From Actinophytocola sp050699935 (lineage in GTDB: Bacteria; Actinomycetota; Actinomycetes; Mycobacteriales; Pseudonocardiaceae), in contig NZ_JBOHGB010000015.1 in assembly GCF_050699935.1 (NCBI RefSeq), positions 13,977-77,976 of the forward strand: DNA of 64,000 bases, given 5' to 3'. The notes beneath the pieces were generated by a model. The model made no database searches, was not told the origin of the DNA, and worked only from the letters and a program-made list of their open reading frames with translations. Positions within the stretch are counted from its first letter, which is position 1, and every line of letters starts with the position of its first letter. Positions 1 through 9,397 of this stretch are shown piece by piece. The translations under genes were made by a program, and so were the position numbers.

Positions 1-690
1 ACTAGATCAGCGACCAGCTGCTCCCAGCCGATGAAGATACCGGTCATCCCGGATGGCGCGGTGGCCAAGGACCCGAGAACGTACCGGTACCGGTCGTGTG
101 CGTCGGGAATGCCGGCGAGTTCCAGGTTCTCGGCGAACTGTTCCCGGTCGGCATAGGCGCGGATGTGAACGACTTCGACACCGCCGAGGTACAGCTCCGC
201 ATCGGCGATGCGCGACTCGCCGGCGGGCACCCGCCGGAAGGTGATCGAACGCACCGGGTACGTGGAGTCCCTCCTCGTTGTCCCGCCAGGTCAGCGGCGG
301 GAAAGCGTGCCACGTCGTGTCAGCTGCATCGCGATCATCGCGTCCAGTCGTAGATCAAGCCCGGACATCTCGCTGTGGGTCACCGCGAACTCCTCGCGGC
401 CCTACTCTTCGGACCGCGACCACCGCGTCGGCAGGGGCACCTCGAGGTAGTCGCGGGCACGCAGCCATTCGATGGCCCGGCCATGCAGCAGGCTCGACGT
501 GGCCAGCTGGGGCACTGGTGTCGAGGCGAACAGCGGACTTCCCCCGCCCGGGTGGGCCGAGGGCCGCCTTTGGGTACGAATGGACGAGACACGGATGGTC
601 GTCGGCCCGGTCAGCACGCCCGGTCACGACAGCGGGCACCTCGCTACCGTGGTTCCGCGGCAGGTCCTCCAGGGCGAACCAGCCGCGCAT
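1..690 (-). pseudogene. Degraded hypothetical protein gene, runs off the left edge
   Basis: Protein-like sequence can be read on the minus strand only by switching frames. It starts near an ATG at 690 (RGWFALEDLPRN), passes through a segment ending RWSRSEE at an in-frame TAG (about 402-404), continues in the same frame as GREEFAVTHSEMSGLDL, then shifts twice more and ends in a clean frame (for example ADAELYLGGVEVVHIRAYAD) at base 1. That is at least three lesions, so the gene is dead. The family was not recognised. The 3' end lies outside the window. The reading rests on codon-like composition and continuity between frames. Confidence 0.5.
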
Positions 691-980
691 CGTGCGAGTT
701 GGCTCGGGAAGAGCCGAAACACCGGTCGGTGCCGCGTCTGGTCGCGCATTTGTTGCGTGAGGTGGAGTCCAAGACTTTCGCTTGTGGTGACTGATCTTGC
801 TGTTGACGATTTGGATCGGGCGGGTGGTCGGCACGGCTCTGTTCGGCGGTCCCGCTGCACCGGGTGCTGGACGTTGACGATCCGGGTTCCACTCGTGCTG
901 ATTCAGGTTGGGTATGCCGGCGTCCGAACTCCAGTAGAGTGCGGCCTGATGGCGGATTCAGGGGTGGGGGTTCATGGGTT

Positions 981-1268
981 GTGGACGGGTACGAGGTTGA
1001 GATTGGTCAGCTGCGGGATGCGTCGAGGGCGGCGGGGTCGGCCGCGGATCAGGCCAGGGCGGTGCACCCGGGTAGCGGCTTAGGTGCGATCGCGGCGGCG
1101 TTGCCCGGTGGAGATGCGGCAAAGAGCGCGCCGACCCTGGCAACGACGTTCGACGAGCGCGCGACGGGGTGGGCTGGCGAGATCGACAGGTGGAGGGAAA
1201 CGGTCTCGTCGGCGGCGAAGACATACTCTGAAAATGAGGATGCTGCCGAGAGGGCTTTCGGGGGATGA
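981..1268 (+). CDS. Small ESX (WXG100-like) helical protein
   Basis: A 95-residue protein from a GTG at 981. The longer upstream reading lacks actinobacterial protein character, so this start is preferred. It is alpha-helical and Ala/Glu rich with a central Gly-Trp (TGWAGEIDRW), the size and composition of small ESX/type VII-associated WXG100 or DUF2580-like partners. Its stop overlaps the next start (ATGA at 1265-1268), so the two are probably translationally coupled. Its likely role, inferred from family and context, is as heterodimer partner or chaperone for the WXG-headed protein encoded next. The canonical WXG tripeptide is absent here and sits in the downstream protein instead. Confidence 0.6.
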   Translation: MDGYEVEIGQLRDASRAAGSAADQARAVHPGSGLGAIAAALPGGDAAKSAPTLATTFDERATGWAGEIDRWRETVSSAAKTYSENEDAAERAFGG

Positions 1269-2671
1269 CTGTCGGCTACGACGATGTCCGCAAATGGGAC
1301 GCTGACGAGCTCGATACGTCTGCCACCAACCTGCGTGGGCGGCGGGACAAACTCGTCGGGCTACAGGACGAACTCGACGACGCCAGGAGGTTGCCGGACT
1401 GGCACGGCTCCGCCGGCGAGCGTGCCCGCAGTTCGCTGGGCGATACGCGTAACAAGGCCGAGACGCTGATCGCGGAGCTGTCCGCCGTCGAACGCGCCCT
1501 GCGAAACGCGTCGGACGACGTCTCCGCCCTGAAGACCCGGGTCTCCAACAACGACTCCCTCGCCGACAAGTACGAGTTCAGCATCTCCGCCGACGGCACG
1601 GTCGTGGACAACAAGCCCGCCGACAACGGCCCCGCGCCGAGGTCGCGATTCGAGGCCGAGGAGCGCGCCGCCGCCCAACGGCACCGCGAAATGATCAAGA
1701 AGCAGCTGGAGCAGGAAACAAAGGCGATACTCACCGCGGCGAACAGCATCGACGCCTCTCTCGCGCGGGTCATGCAGCTCGCGCAGGACGGCAAGATCAG
1801 CGACCACGGAGCGACCACCCTGGCCGACGCCAGGGGCGCCGGCCAGGTCGATGCCAAGGTGGTCGAGATGGAGCAGTCGCTGCGAGACGCCGGACTGCTG
1901 ACCGGGCCGCCCGCGTCCGACCACTACCGGCAATGGCTCGAGAATGCCGTGCGCCGAGGCGTGCCGGTCGAAACGATCATGAAGATCGCCGCCGATCACC
2001 ACATCACGCCGGAGGACTTCGAGGTTCTCGACGGAATGGAGGAGATCCGCGAGGACGAGGACGGCGACGGGATCGCCAAGTCATACTTCTTGATGCCGAC
2101 CGACATCAGCGGAGACGACGCCGCCAAGGCGGTGCGGATGACCTACATCCTCAACGCGGGCACCGACTACGGCACCGAAGGAGAGGCGACCGACTTCGGA
2201 CCGACCCCGTACGGATCTGGGGAACTGCAGCGAATCGTCGACCGGCAACGGGCAAATGACTGGAGCTACAACGACGATGTGGCGTTCGTTCACGGCAACG
2301 GTGGACGGCTGGTGACCACCCCGAACGGCATGATGATGGGCTTGGGTGGGAACCTCATCCAAGATCAGTTCAGCCAGCGGGGCGGAACCACCTGGGGCGA
2401 CACGTTCATGCTGAACATCGACGACCCGGCAGATCCCGCGCAGCAGCTTCGCGAGGTGGCCGGGTCGGGCCACGCGTGGTACGACGGCGAAGGCGGCCCT
2501 CAGCGGGGCGATCTCGACATGGACCGGCTGCTCCACCACGAGGAGCGCCACTCCCAACAATGGGCACGCGAGGGCTACACGGAATTCCTCGCCTCCTACG
2601 CGTGGGAACAGATCACAGGCGGCAATGAGACCGAGGAAGACGCGGGACTTTCCGATGGCGGATATCGCTAG
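1265..2671 (+). CDS. WXG100-headed protein with C-terminal HEERH metallopeptidase-like motif
   Basis: 468 residues. The N-terminal ~100 residues form a WXG100-type helical hairpin with the turn motif LPDWHGSAGERA, as in type VII secretion substrates. A charged coiled-coil linker (about 120-190) follows, then a globular region. Near the C-terminus HHEERHSQQW (about 424-433) contains HExxH (HEERH, about 425-429), with downstream Glu residues in AREGYTEF that could be a third zinc ligand. There is no signal peptide, consistent with ESX export. The gene overlaps its neighbours by 4 and 17 bp. Inference: a secreted zinc-dependent effector or peptidase-like toxin. The catalytic family was not assigned by search, and the motif could be structural. 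Confidence 0.65.
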   Translation: MTVGYDDVRKWDADELDTSATNLRGRRDKLVGLQDELDDARRLPDWHGSAGERARSSLGDTRNKAETLIAELSAVERALRNASDDVSALKTRVSNNDSLADKYEFSISADGTVVDNKPADNGPAPRSRFEAEERAAAQRHREMIKKQLEQETKAILTAANSIDASLARVMQLAQDGKISDHGATTLADARGAGQVDAKVVEMEQSLRDAGLLTGPPASDHYRQWLENAVRRGVPVETIMKIAADHHITPEDFEVLDGMEEIREDEDGDGIAKSYFLMPTDISGDDAAKAVRMTYILNAGTDYGTEGEATDFGPTPYGSGELQRIVDRQRANDWSYNDDVAFVHGNGGRLVTTPNGMMMGLGGNLIQDQFSQRGGTTWGDTFMLNIDDPADPAQQLREVAGSGHAWYDGEGGPQRGDLDMDRLLHHEERHSQQWAREGYTEFLASYAWEQITGGNETEEDAGLSDGGYR

Positions 2672-3212
2672 ATGGTCGCGCATCGCCTGCGCCGCCCTGC
2701 TCGTGGTGTCGGCGACCGCGGCGTGCGACACCGAGGCGCAGTATGCGCCGTCGCTGCCGCCGGCGGCCGGGTTCCGTGTCGATGACGGCGTCCTGAAATT
2801 GTGGACGGGAACCCCCTGTCGGGGCGTCACCGGCGTGACATTGATCTTCGACTCCGGCACCGCGAAGAGCGCGCAACAGGTGTGGTCCGCACCGCGGCCG
2901 GGGGTGTCGTTGGAGCGCATGGACCTGCTGGGGACCGCCCAGGGATCATCTCCGGACAGTACTGGATCTCTCCTGGTCAAGAAACGCCTGCCGGCGGACT
3001 ACGACTGGACCAAGGCCGACTCGATCGTCTTCTCCGTCGACGGCCCGAGGGCGTACGGTGCCAGGGTCGACGTCGACCAGGTGCTGACAGAGTCGGCCCG
3101 GCATCCGTCCCGGAGCTACCTGTTCGGCCAGGCCGGCTGGATGGACGCGTCGGACGTACAACGAGAGAACCAGAAGTCGTTCCTGACCGTCTGCACTCCC
3201 GACCCGGGGTGA
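2655..3212 (+). CDS. Secreted lipoprotein, unknown function
   Basis: From the ATG at 2655, which overlaps the previous gene's end by 17 bp, the product is about 185 residues. It has a short basic start, a hydrophobic stretch and a lipobox (VVSATAAC) with Cys about 24, followed by a hydrophilic extracellular domain of about 160 residues without a recognised fold. The overlap puts it in the same transcript as the WXG-HEERH gene, so it may be an immunity protein or exported partner. That role rests on position only. An upstream ATG in frame at 2625 would place 10 extra residues before the signal and is less likely. Confidence 0.7.
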   Translation: MADIARWSRIACAALLVVSATAACDTEAQYAPSLPPAAGFRVDDGVLKLWTGTPCRGVTGVTLIFDSGTAKSAQQVWSAPRPGVSLERMDLLGTAQGSSPDSTGSLLVKKRLPADYDWTKADSIVFSVDGPRAYGARVDVDQVLTESARHPSRSYLFGQAGWMDASDVQRENQKSFLTVCTPDPG

Positions 3213-3266
3213 TGGAGGTGCCCGGCCGGTCTCGACCTCGACACACCCCAACTTGCGGAGTCGAAT

Positions 3267-3521
3267 ATGGACGCGCCAGGTAGTACCACCCGTACAAGCC
3301 CGCTGCGGACGGCGCTGCGGCGCCTCGTGCTCGGTGCGTTTTTCTGTGTCGTCGTATTGATCGTGTTGCTCGTCGGCGCGGCGGTGCTCAGCGTCACCGG
3401 GTTGTCCTTCGACCCGCACGGCTACGGAATGTTCGCGGGGATCCTGTTCGCCGTGGTGCTCATGCCGGTCGCGCTGATGCTGTGGGTGCTGTACCGGTCG
3501 ATGCGGCGAGGCGGCAATTGA
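3267..3521 (+). CDS. Small two-helix membrane protein
   Basis: 84 residues. A basic N-terminus (about 1-20) is followed by two strongly hydrophobic segments (about 22-45 and 54-76), joined by a short loop with a PHGYG motif, and a basic tail ending RRGGN. It lies 54 bp after the lipoprotein gene and closes the ESX-associated set. Its family was not recognised. Position suggests an immunity or anchoring role for the preceding secreted proteins, which is an inference. Confidence 0.6.
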   Translation: MDAPGSTTRTSPLRTALRRLVLGAFFCVVVLIVLLVGAAVLSVTGLSFDPHGYGMFAGILFAVVLMPVALMLWVLYRSMRRGGN

Positions 3522-3534
3522 CCAGCGGCGCAAC

Positions 3535-3760
3535 TACCTCGACACAGCTCGTGGCAAATCTCGGAGTCCGTCGACCCTTCGATCTCGTGGTAGAGGCTGA
3601 GATCGACCGCGAGGACCAGTGAGATTCACTCGGAGGAAGTCCCCGAGGTAGCCCCACAGCCACCGGCCGAAGCGGAACGGATGGCAGTTCGTCTCCTGCA
3701 CCGGGGGCGATTGTGGCACGGATATGGGCGACGACCCGGCTAGCTGAGCTAGCCGATACC
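3535..3760 (-). pseudogene. Remnant of a class II glutamine amidotransferase
   Basis: Three minus-strand frames carry consecutive pieces resembling YafJ/EgtC-type class II glutamine amidotransferases: VVAHIRATIAP, then VQETNCHPFRFGRWLWG, then LYHEIEGSTDSE. In intact relatives these motifs follow in this order (HIRA, TNCHPF-RWLW, IEGTTDSE), so the piece is an internal fragment with frameshifts and small deletions. The N-terminal catalytic Cys and the C-terminal half are absent. The recognition is from motif memory. Confidence 0.5.
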
Positions 3761-3991
3761 GAGGCCCGGCTGCTGAGACTGAGGTGTGGCACCTGGACCC
3801 TCAGACCATGCCCGCCCGAACTCACGTCCCCGACGAATGAGCCCGTCCGGCCAGCATTCGAACTGGCGTGGAATTCATAGATCACGACAGACCAAAGCGG
3901 TACGTTGTGCGGTACCCGGGGAGCGGCTCGAAATAGAGGCATCGAAAGTCGTGGGTAAGAGAGTGTCCGAGGACGATCTTGCGCACGATCC

Positions 3992-4297
3992 CTACGTCTG
4001 GGCGTGCCCTGATCTCGCCCCTATACCGCATTTTATGGGGCCGCCGGCCTGGGCTGGCCGCGACAGGGCATGTGCGTGACGCCGTTGAAGTGGCGTTCGA
4101 CCCAGATGAGGCTTTGTGGGGAGCGAAGCTTCCAACGCGTCCTCGTCCAGCCGGCAGTCCCACGCCACGCAGGCGTCCTCCAGCCGCCGGTGCACCTCCG
4201 CGACCGGCCGGCCCGTGAACCCGATGAACACCTCGTCCAACGCCCATACCAGCGACACCACCGCCGGCCCCGGCGCACGCTCATCCACCACACCCAT
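3992..4297 (-). CDS. Possible small hypothetical protein, probably 3'-disrupted
   Basis: From the ATG at 4297, preceded by GGTGAGG, about 55 residues look like real coding sequence (helical, acidic, ending around RLEDACVAWDCRLDEDALEA). The remainder to the stop at 3992 is Arg/Pro/His rich and looks like out-of-frame DNA. This would be the N-terminal part of an unrecognised protein in a decaying stretch. It may be a pseudogene. Confidence 0.3.
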   Translation of the reverse strand: MGVVDERAPGPAVVSLVWALDEVFIGFTGRPVAEVHRRLEDACVAWDCRLDEDALEASLPTKPHLGRTPLQRRHAHALSRPAQAGGPIKCGIGARSGHAQT

Positions 4298-4540
4298 CCT
4301 CACCCCGCCAACACGGGCGCGACCAGCGGAAACACCCGAACGAGGTGGGGCGAAATCAGAGTGCCGCACACTGCTCTGTTGTGTCTGTGTGCCGTTCCGT
4401 CCGGCTGCTCGCACAGCATGGGCGACAGACCTTCCTGCGGTCTTCCACCTGCCTCACAGTCGCTGCGGGTCGTTGGTCACACAGTCCCGCTCGTGATGCG
4501 GTTCGTTAACACATTCCGATATAGGCATATGATGGCCGCC

Positions 4541-4700
4541 ATGGCACGAGCGGCGACGACCTCGGACGCGTCAACGCGATCGCCGAGCCGCAGCGGCGGG
4601 AGATCCTGGTGCTGCTGCGGGGCGGCGAGCGGCCGGTGACCGAGCTGGCGCGGGATCTGGGGATGAGCCAGCCGCAGGCGTCCATTCAGCGAGACTTGAA
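4541..4700 (+). pseudogene. Truncated ArsR-family regulator fragment
   Basis: From about 4558 the frame reads NAIAEPQRREILVLLRGG and then RPVTELARDLGMSQPQAS, the start of the winged-helix domain of ArsR-family repressors. The plausible start ATG at 4541 is one base out of frame with this, so a single-base lesion near 4550 is implied. The sequence stops resembling the family at about 4690, where the recognition helix should be completed, and runs into the 3' end of the opposing sulfotransferase gene. About half of the DNA-binding domain and everything after it is missing, probably lost at a recombination junction. Confidence 0.6.
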
Positions 4701-5504
4701 TCTCGTTATCCAGTCTGCGTTGAGTTGATCGGCCTGTCGACGGTGCCCGACCACCAGTTGCCGATCCGGCGGAACATTCAGACCGAGATAGTCGAGCACC
4801 TTTTGTGCAGTGCGGGGCGGATCTGCCGCCAACTCCTCATACGTCACCTCGCAAGGCACGGTGCTGTGAGAGGCGAACCAGACTGTCCAGTCCGCCTCGG
4901 ATCTCTCGATCGTGGCGACAAGCCGACCAATCAGCTCTTCGTCGTAATGAGGATCCTGACCTCCGGGCGCGACGGCTTCGCCCGGATGCCAGAAATGGGT
5001 TTGCAGTGACTTTGCCCACGACACCGCCTGGGCCACGACGTCGCGTCGCCGCAGGTGAACGAATCTGAGTTGACCCAACTGGGCGCTCAATAGGTCTACA
5101 TCCGTCACCGTTGGTATAGATGCGGCGGCGGCAAGGCCACTTATCAGTTCCGGCAGCGTCTCTGCCATGATCCTCCCGCCAAAGACACCGTTCGACGTCT
5201 TGCCGGCGGTTAGCGCCGCTCGAACGAACGCTTCGTCGATCCGTCCATCACGCGGTCGGGCTATACGCCAGTCGTCGGCGTACTCATTCAAACTCTTGCG
5301 ATTGAAGTAGGAGGCTGGGTGGCCAGCAACCCCGGACGAGTCCAGCAGACCGCACAGCAAGGTACTTCCCGAGCGGGGTGTCGCGCAGATCAGGTACGAG
5401 TCAAAATCTGGGCGTGTCACAATGGAAGACGGTAACCAAGCGTTGACCTGGGACCAACCGAATTCCCGCACGTCGGTGGGCGCGTGAAGACGGCTCTCCG
5501 GCAT
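4686..5504 (-). CDS. Stf0-family sulfotransferase
   Basis: 272 residues from the ATG at 5504; a GTG at 5420 is an alternative start just before the conserved domain. It shows the PAPS 5'-phosphosulfate-binding loop ICATPRSGSTLLCGLLD, then SGVAGHPASYFNR and the mid-domain FVHLRRRDVVAQAVSWAKS, typical of Stf0 (the trehalose 2-sulfotransferase family of mycobacteria and relatives). The family moves sulfate from PAPS to a carbohydrate or lipid-linked acceptor in the cytosol; the acceptor is not predictable here. No lesion was seen, and length fits the family. It is isolated between an ArsR fragment and an epimerase remnant. Neither candidate start has a good ribosome-binding site. Confidence 0.85.
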   Translation of the reverse strand: MPESRLHAPTDVREFGWSQVNAWLPSSIVTRPDFDSYLICATPRSGSTLLCGLLDSSGVAGHPASYFNRKSLNEYADDWRIARPRDGRIDEAFVRAALTAGKTSNGVFGGRIMAETLPELISGLAAAASIPTVTDVDLLSAQLGQLRFVHLRRRDVVAQAVSWAKSLQTHFWHPGEAVAPGGQDPHYDEELIGRLVATIERSEADWTVWFASHSTVPCEVTYEELAADPPRTAQKVLDYLGLNVPPDRQLVVGHRRQADQLNADWITRFKSR

Positions 5505-5506
5505 AT

Positions 5507-6151
5507 ATGACGTGCAACGTGTTCGGCACCCAGCGGCTGCTCGAGGCGGTGCGTTCGGCGCCGTCGGTCCGCCGCGTCGTGTTCGCCTCGAGCGGCTCGG
5601 TGTACGGGGCGACGACGGCCGAGTCGGCGCACGAAGGGCTCGTGCCGCAACCGCACAGTCCATACGGCGCAACCAAACTCGCCGCCGAGCACCTGTGCGG
5701 GATGTACGCCGAGAACTTCGGCGTACCCACTGTCGCCCTGCTGTACTTCTACGCCTATGGCCCCCGGCAACGGCCGGACGTCGCGGTGTACCGGGCCATC
5801 GAGAGCGCCCTGCGGGGGAGACGTTCCCGGTCTTCGGCAACGGCGCGCGGCGTGACTTCACCTATGTCGGCGACATCGTGGACGCGACGCTGCGTGCCGC
5901 ATCCGCGGACCTCGAGCCGGCCGCGGTGATGAACGTGTGCACGGCGACCGCGACGAGCGTCGACGACGTCCTCGCCGAGGTCGAGGCAGCGCCCGGACGA
6001 CCACTCGTCCGGGCCGCGGAGGCGAACCGCGCGGGCTACGTGGCCGGTGGTGCGGGTGCCAACGAGCGGGCGCCTGCTCGGCTGGGCACCCACGACAACG
6101 CTCGCGGACGGCGTACGCCGCCAGGTCGAGTGGCAGCGAACCGCTATCTGA
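5507..6151 (+). pseudogene. Remnant of an NAD-dependent sugar epimerase (SDR, GalE-like)
   Basis: The frame from 5507 starts within the fold (FGTQRLLEAVR) and has the extended-SDR Ser-loop SSGSVYG and the YGATK catalytic Tyr/Lys motif. The N-terminal Rossmann GxxGxxG strand is missing. Near 5815 the frame shifts to GETFPVFGNGARRDFTYVG, and near 6060 again to LGWAPTTTLADGVRRQVEW with a stop at 6151. So it is N-terminally truncated, with at least two frameshifts. Such enzymes act on nucleotide sugars in the cytosol. It begins only 3 bp from the opposing sulfotransferase start, so a rearrangement joined them. Confidence 0.75.
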
Positions 6152-6260
6152 CAGGGAACCGAGCTGTTCAGCACGAGAAAACGCGCAGACATACCTGGGG
6201 GTATTCGTTGCGGTCGCGAAACGCGCCGATTCCCATTGTTCAAGAGTTCATTGGCCCGCG

Positions 6261-6758
6261 ATGAAGGAGTCATTGATCGATATCGTCGACCGGGCCGTCG
6301 TCGAGCAGGCCACGATCAGAGCCGTCGCCTTCGACTTCGACGACACCATTGTCCGCAGCCCGGTGTCGTGGCGGTCCGTCATGGCCGAGCTCTTCGTCGA
6401 GGTGCTGTACCCGGATGTACTGGCGGCCGACCGCGCCTCGCTGCACACCGGCATGACCGAGCGCATCACCGCGGACTCCGGTGTCTCGCTGTCCGTGTTC
6501 ATGGACCGGCTTGCCGAGCAGGCCGCGCGCGCCGGAGTCGCCGGTGCGCGTTCCGCGGGCGAGTACCGGGCGCTGTTCGACGCGTGCTGGAGGTCGGCCG
6601 CCGACGATGACGACCCGGCACATCAGAGCAGGGCGATCGCGATGTTCGGCGAAGGCCTGCTGTGGTTGAACGCCACCAGGTCACTCGTCCTCGGCGACCT
6701 GCGCACGGCCGACGACGTGTGGCGGTTCGTCCACTCGCGCGGCGAGGTGACGCGATGA
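6261..6758 (+). CDS. HAD-superfamily hydrolase-like protein, short
   Basis: 165 residues from the ATG at 6261. Motif I of the HAD superfamily is present (AVAFDFDDTI, about 22-31: nucleophile Asp and the +2 Asp). A helical cap-like region follows. Later HAD motifs (Lys and the DD pair) are not evident, and the protein is shorter than the usual 200-250 residues, so it may be truncated or only the N-terminal half. Its stop overlaps the next start (ATGA, 6755-6758), so it was co-transcribed with the ATP-grasp gene. Since the two genes after it carry frameshifts, it may no longer be functional. Confidence 0.55.
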   Translation: MKESLIDIVDRAVVEQATIRAVAFDFDDTIVRSPVSWRSVMAELFVEVLYPDVLAADRASLHTGMTERITADSGVSLSVFMDRLAEQAARAGVAGARSAGEYRALFDACWRSAADDDDPAHQSRAIAMFGEGLLWLNATRSLVLGDLRTADDVWRFVHSRGEVTR

Positions 6759-8052
6759 CCGGGGCCAAGCCGCGGCTGCTTGTCCTGTACGACAAGGGAT
6801 CCTGTGGTCCGCTCGAGATCCATGGCTCCCTCTCGCCGCTCGCCGGGCTGGAGTTCGCGATCGGCCGCAGCGAGCACGCACGGCAGGCGGTGCCGATCCT
6901 CGAAGGCCTGGGGACGGTGCGTCCGATCGACGACGTGCTCGATGACCGCGCCGAGGTGCCTGCGGGCGGGTACGCGGGCGTGCTGACGTACAGCGAGCGC
7001 ATGCTCGACGACTGCTCCGTGCTCATCGAGCGGTGGGACCTGCCCGGTCATTCCACCGAGGTCGTCGCGGGCCTGACGGACAAGTCGGTGCAGCGGGCGC
7101 GCCTGGCGCGTGCGGGGCTCGGCGACGTCCGGAGCGTGCCGGCGCGGACGGCGGACGAGTTCGCGGCGGCGTTCGCGGAGGTCGGCACGCCATGCGTCGT
7201 GAAGCCCGTGCGTGGCGAGGGGAGCAGGCAGACGTTCCGCGTGCTGGACCCGGACGAGGCACGCCGGCTGACCGGCGAGCTCACGGCGGAGCCAGGCGGG
7301 ACGGCGCCCGAGCACTACGTCGTCGAGGAGATGCTCCGAGGCGAGGAGCCGGGCCCGTTCGCCGACTACGTCTCCGTCGAGACGATCAGCCGGGCTGGCG
7401 TCCATCGCACGGTCGGGGTGACGAGCAAGTTCCCGCTCGCGGAGCCCTTCCGGGAGACGGGCCAGCTGTGGCCCTGCCATCGACCGGTCTCCTGGCAGGC
7501 GGAGATCGAGCGTTCGTCGGCGACGTGCTCGACGCGCTCGGCGTGCGCTGGGGAGTGACCCACGCCGAGCTCAAGCTGACGGTATCGGGCCCGCGGGTGA
7601 TCGAGGTCAACGGGCGGCTGGGCGGCGACGTCGCTGACCTGTGCCTGCGCGCGCTCGACTTCGACATCATCGCGGAGGCGGGCCGGGTGGCGCTGAACAC
7701 CGGGACCGGATTCGCCGGGCCGTACCGCGGTTCGGACGTGATCTTCCAGTTCAACAACCTCGCGCCGGCGTCGGCCCGGCAACTTGTGGGGGTGCGCGGG
7801 GTCCGCGAGCTGCGCAAGGTCGCGGGCATCGCCCGGTACTCCACCCGGATCTTCCCGGGCACGTCGATGGAGGACTCGGTCGGCACGCAGGAGTTGGACA
7901 CGATCTACGGCGTCGCCGGCAGCCCCGGTCACCTGGCGGCGGTGCTGGCGGAGGCACTGACCGTGCTGACGTTCGAGTTCGCCGACCGCGACGGCGCACG
8001 TTCGGTCGTGCCCGCACTGCGTCTGCCGTCCGCCGGGTTCCTGGGGGGAGGG
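6755..8052 (+). pseudogene. Frameshifted ATP-grasp ligase
   Basis: The first frame (6755 to about 7512) gives an ATP-grasp N-terminal and central region: LTDKSVQRARLARAGLG, then TPCVVKPVRGEGSRQ (nucleotide-binding Lys) and HYVVEEMLRG. A single-base loss near 7512 moves it into the next frame, which continues the fold with LKLTVSGPRVIEVNGRLGGD, the Mg-binding E/N motif of ATP-grasp enzymes, up to about 8050. The family joins a carboxylate to an amine or thiol via acyl phosphate. There is no stop before the transporter-like sequence starting at 8053, so the current frame fuses the two. One missing base is enough to explain the disruption, so a sequencing error is possible. Confidence 0.75.
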
Positions 8053-9010
8053 GTGAGCGTGACAGACCAGCATGCCGCCGCCGGGTCGACCCGCACGTTC
8101 CTCGTGCTCGGGCTGGTCGACGCCCTGGGCACCGGGTCGTTCGTGTCGAGCAACATCGTCTACTTCAACACGGTGCTGGCCTTGTCGGGCGGCACCGTGT
8201 CGGCCGTGCTCTCACTCGCCGGCTTCGTCGCGCTCGTCTGTCTCGTGCCGCTCGGCCGGTGGGTGGACCGGCTCGACGCCCGCGTCGTCCTCAACGTCGG
8301 TATGTGCGTGGCGTTCCTGGCCTACCTCGTCGAAGGGCAGCATCGTCCTGTTCGTCGTCGCGACGTGCGGGATCGTCATGCTGCAACGCACGATCGCGCC
8401 GGTGATCGCCGCCGCGATCGGCCGGGCGGCGGCGGACCGGGTGGTGGTGCGCGCGAAGAACCGCGTCGCCGCCAACCTCGAGCTGTCGCTGGGCGGGGCG
8501 GTGTCCGCGGTCTGCGTCGGGATCGGCACCCCTGCCGCAATGCGTGCGCTCGTGCTGATCAACCGCGCGTCCTATGTGGTCTGTGCGGTGGTGGCGCTGG
8601 CCCTGCCGGCGATAAAGGGGGAGGCCGCCGGACGGTGGCGCAGAACCTCGCGTGTGCCCTGATAGTCGCCGGCTGCGCGCTGGTCGGGCTCGCCGCGCAG
8701 GTTCCGGTGGACGTGGTCGTGGCGCTCGTCGTGGCGGCGGTGATCCTGCTGTCGTTCGCCGAGCTGTTGCAGGCCGCCGGCGCCTGGCACCTGTCCTACG
8801 AGCTGGCCGACGACCGGCAGCTGACCGAGTACCAGTCGGTGTTCAGCCTGGGCGTCGCGGCGCAGAGCGCGTTCGGCCCGATCCTCGTCGCGTCGGTGAC
8901 GGTCGCGTTGCCGGGCGGGGCCGGCCGGGTCCGTGCTGTCCGCGGTGGTGCTCGGCATCGCCGCGGCCGGCGGCCGGCCCCACGCGCCAGTTCCGCTGGG
9001 CTTCAGCGGT
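8053..9010 (+). pseudogene. Frameshifted MFS transporter
   Basis: The likely original start is the GTG at 8053 after GGGGGAGG. The sequence reads as a hydrophobic multi-pass protein with an MFS signature loop (LGRWVDRLDARVVLN), then needs frame changes near 8335, near 8635 and near 8930 to keep membrane-like sequence (IVLFVVATCGIVML; ACALIVAGCALVGL; VLSAVVLGIAAA). At least three lesions make it a pseudogene. In context it was probably the exporter of a small pathway with the ATP-grasp, HAD and epimerase genes upstream, all now decaying. Confidence 0.65.
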
Positions 9011-9053
9011 ACCTTCCGTCCCAATCCGGACGTATCGTCGGTGCTTTGCGCGT

Positions 9054-9386
9054 TCACACTTTGGGAACACCGAGATCGGCGAAGAGCCGTCGCGTGGCCG
9101 GGTCGACCGAATACAGCACGGTGCCGCGGACCGAACGCGTCATGAGCACGCCGTAGGCATTGCGGATCGCGCGTGAGAGGTCGTCGGTACGGATCCTGCT
9201 GGCTTTGCTCAGTACGTGTTCGCGGTGGACCTTCCAGCCATTGCCACTCCAGGTGAGGTCCGGTCCCACGATCACACCACCCCATTCGTACTCGAGGCCC
9301 TGGGCGGTGTGGACGCAGCCGACCCGCCCGAAGAGCAGGAGGCGGAGGAGATCCGCGCTGCCGGGTCGCCTGTGCTGGCCGATCAT
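9054..9386 (-). pseudogene. C-terminal fragment of a DUF2075-type helicase/ATPase
   Basis: The 110 residues contain VGCVHTAQGLEYEWGGVIVG followed by PDLTW and, nearer the end, RNAYGVLMTRSVRGTVLYS. These match the C-terminal superfamily 1 helicase motifs (motif V/VI region) of DUF2075 / Schlafen-like ATPases. The large N-terminal part with Walker A and B motifs is missing, and the preceding sequence belongs to another gene, so this is a remnant. It sits 11 bp beyond the methyltransferase stop on the same strand. Confidence 0.65.
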
Positions 9387-9397
9387 TCGCCGGTCGT

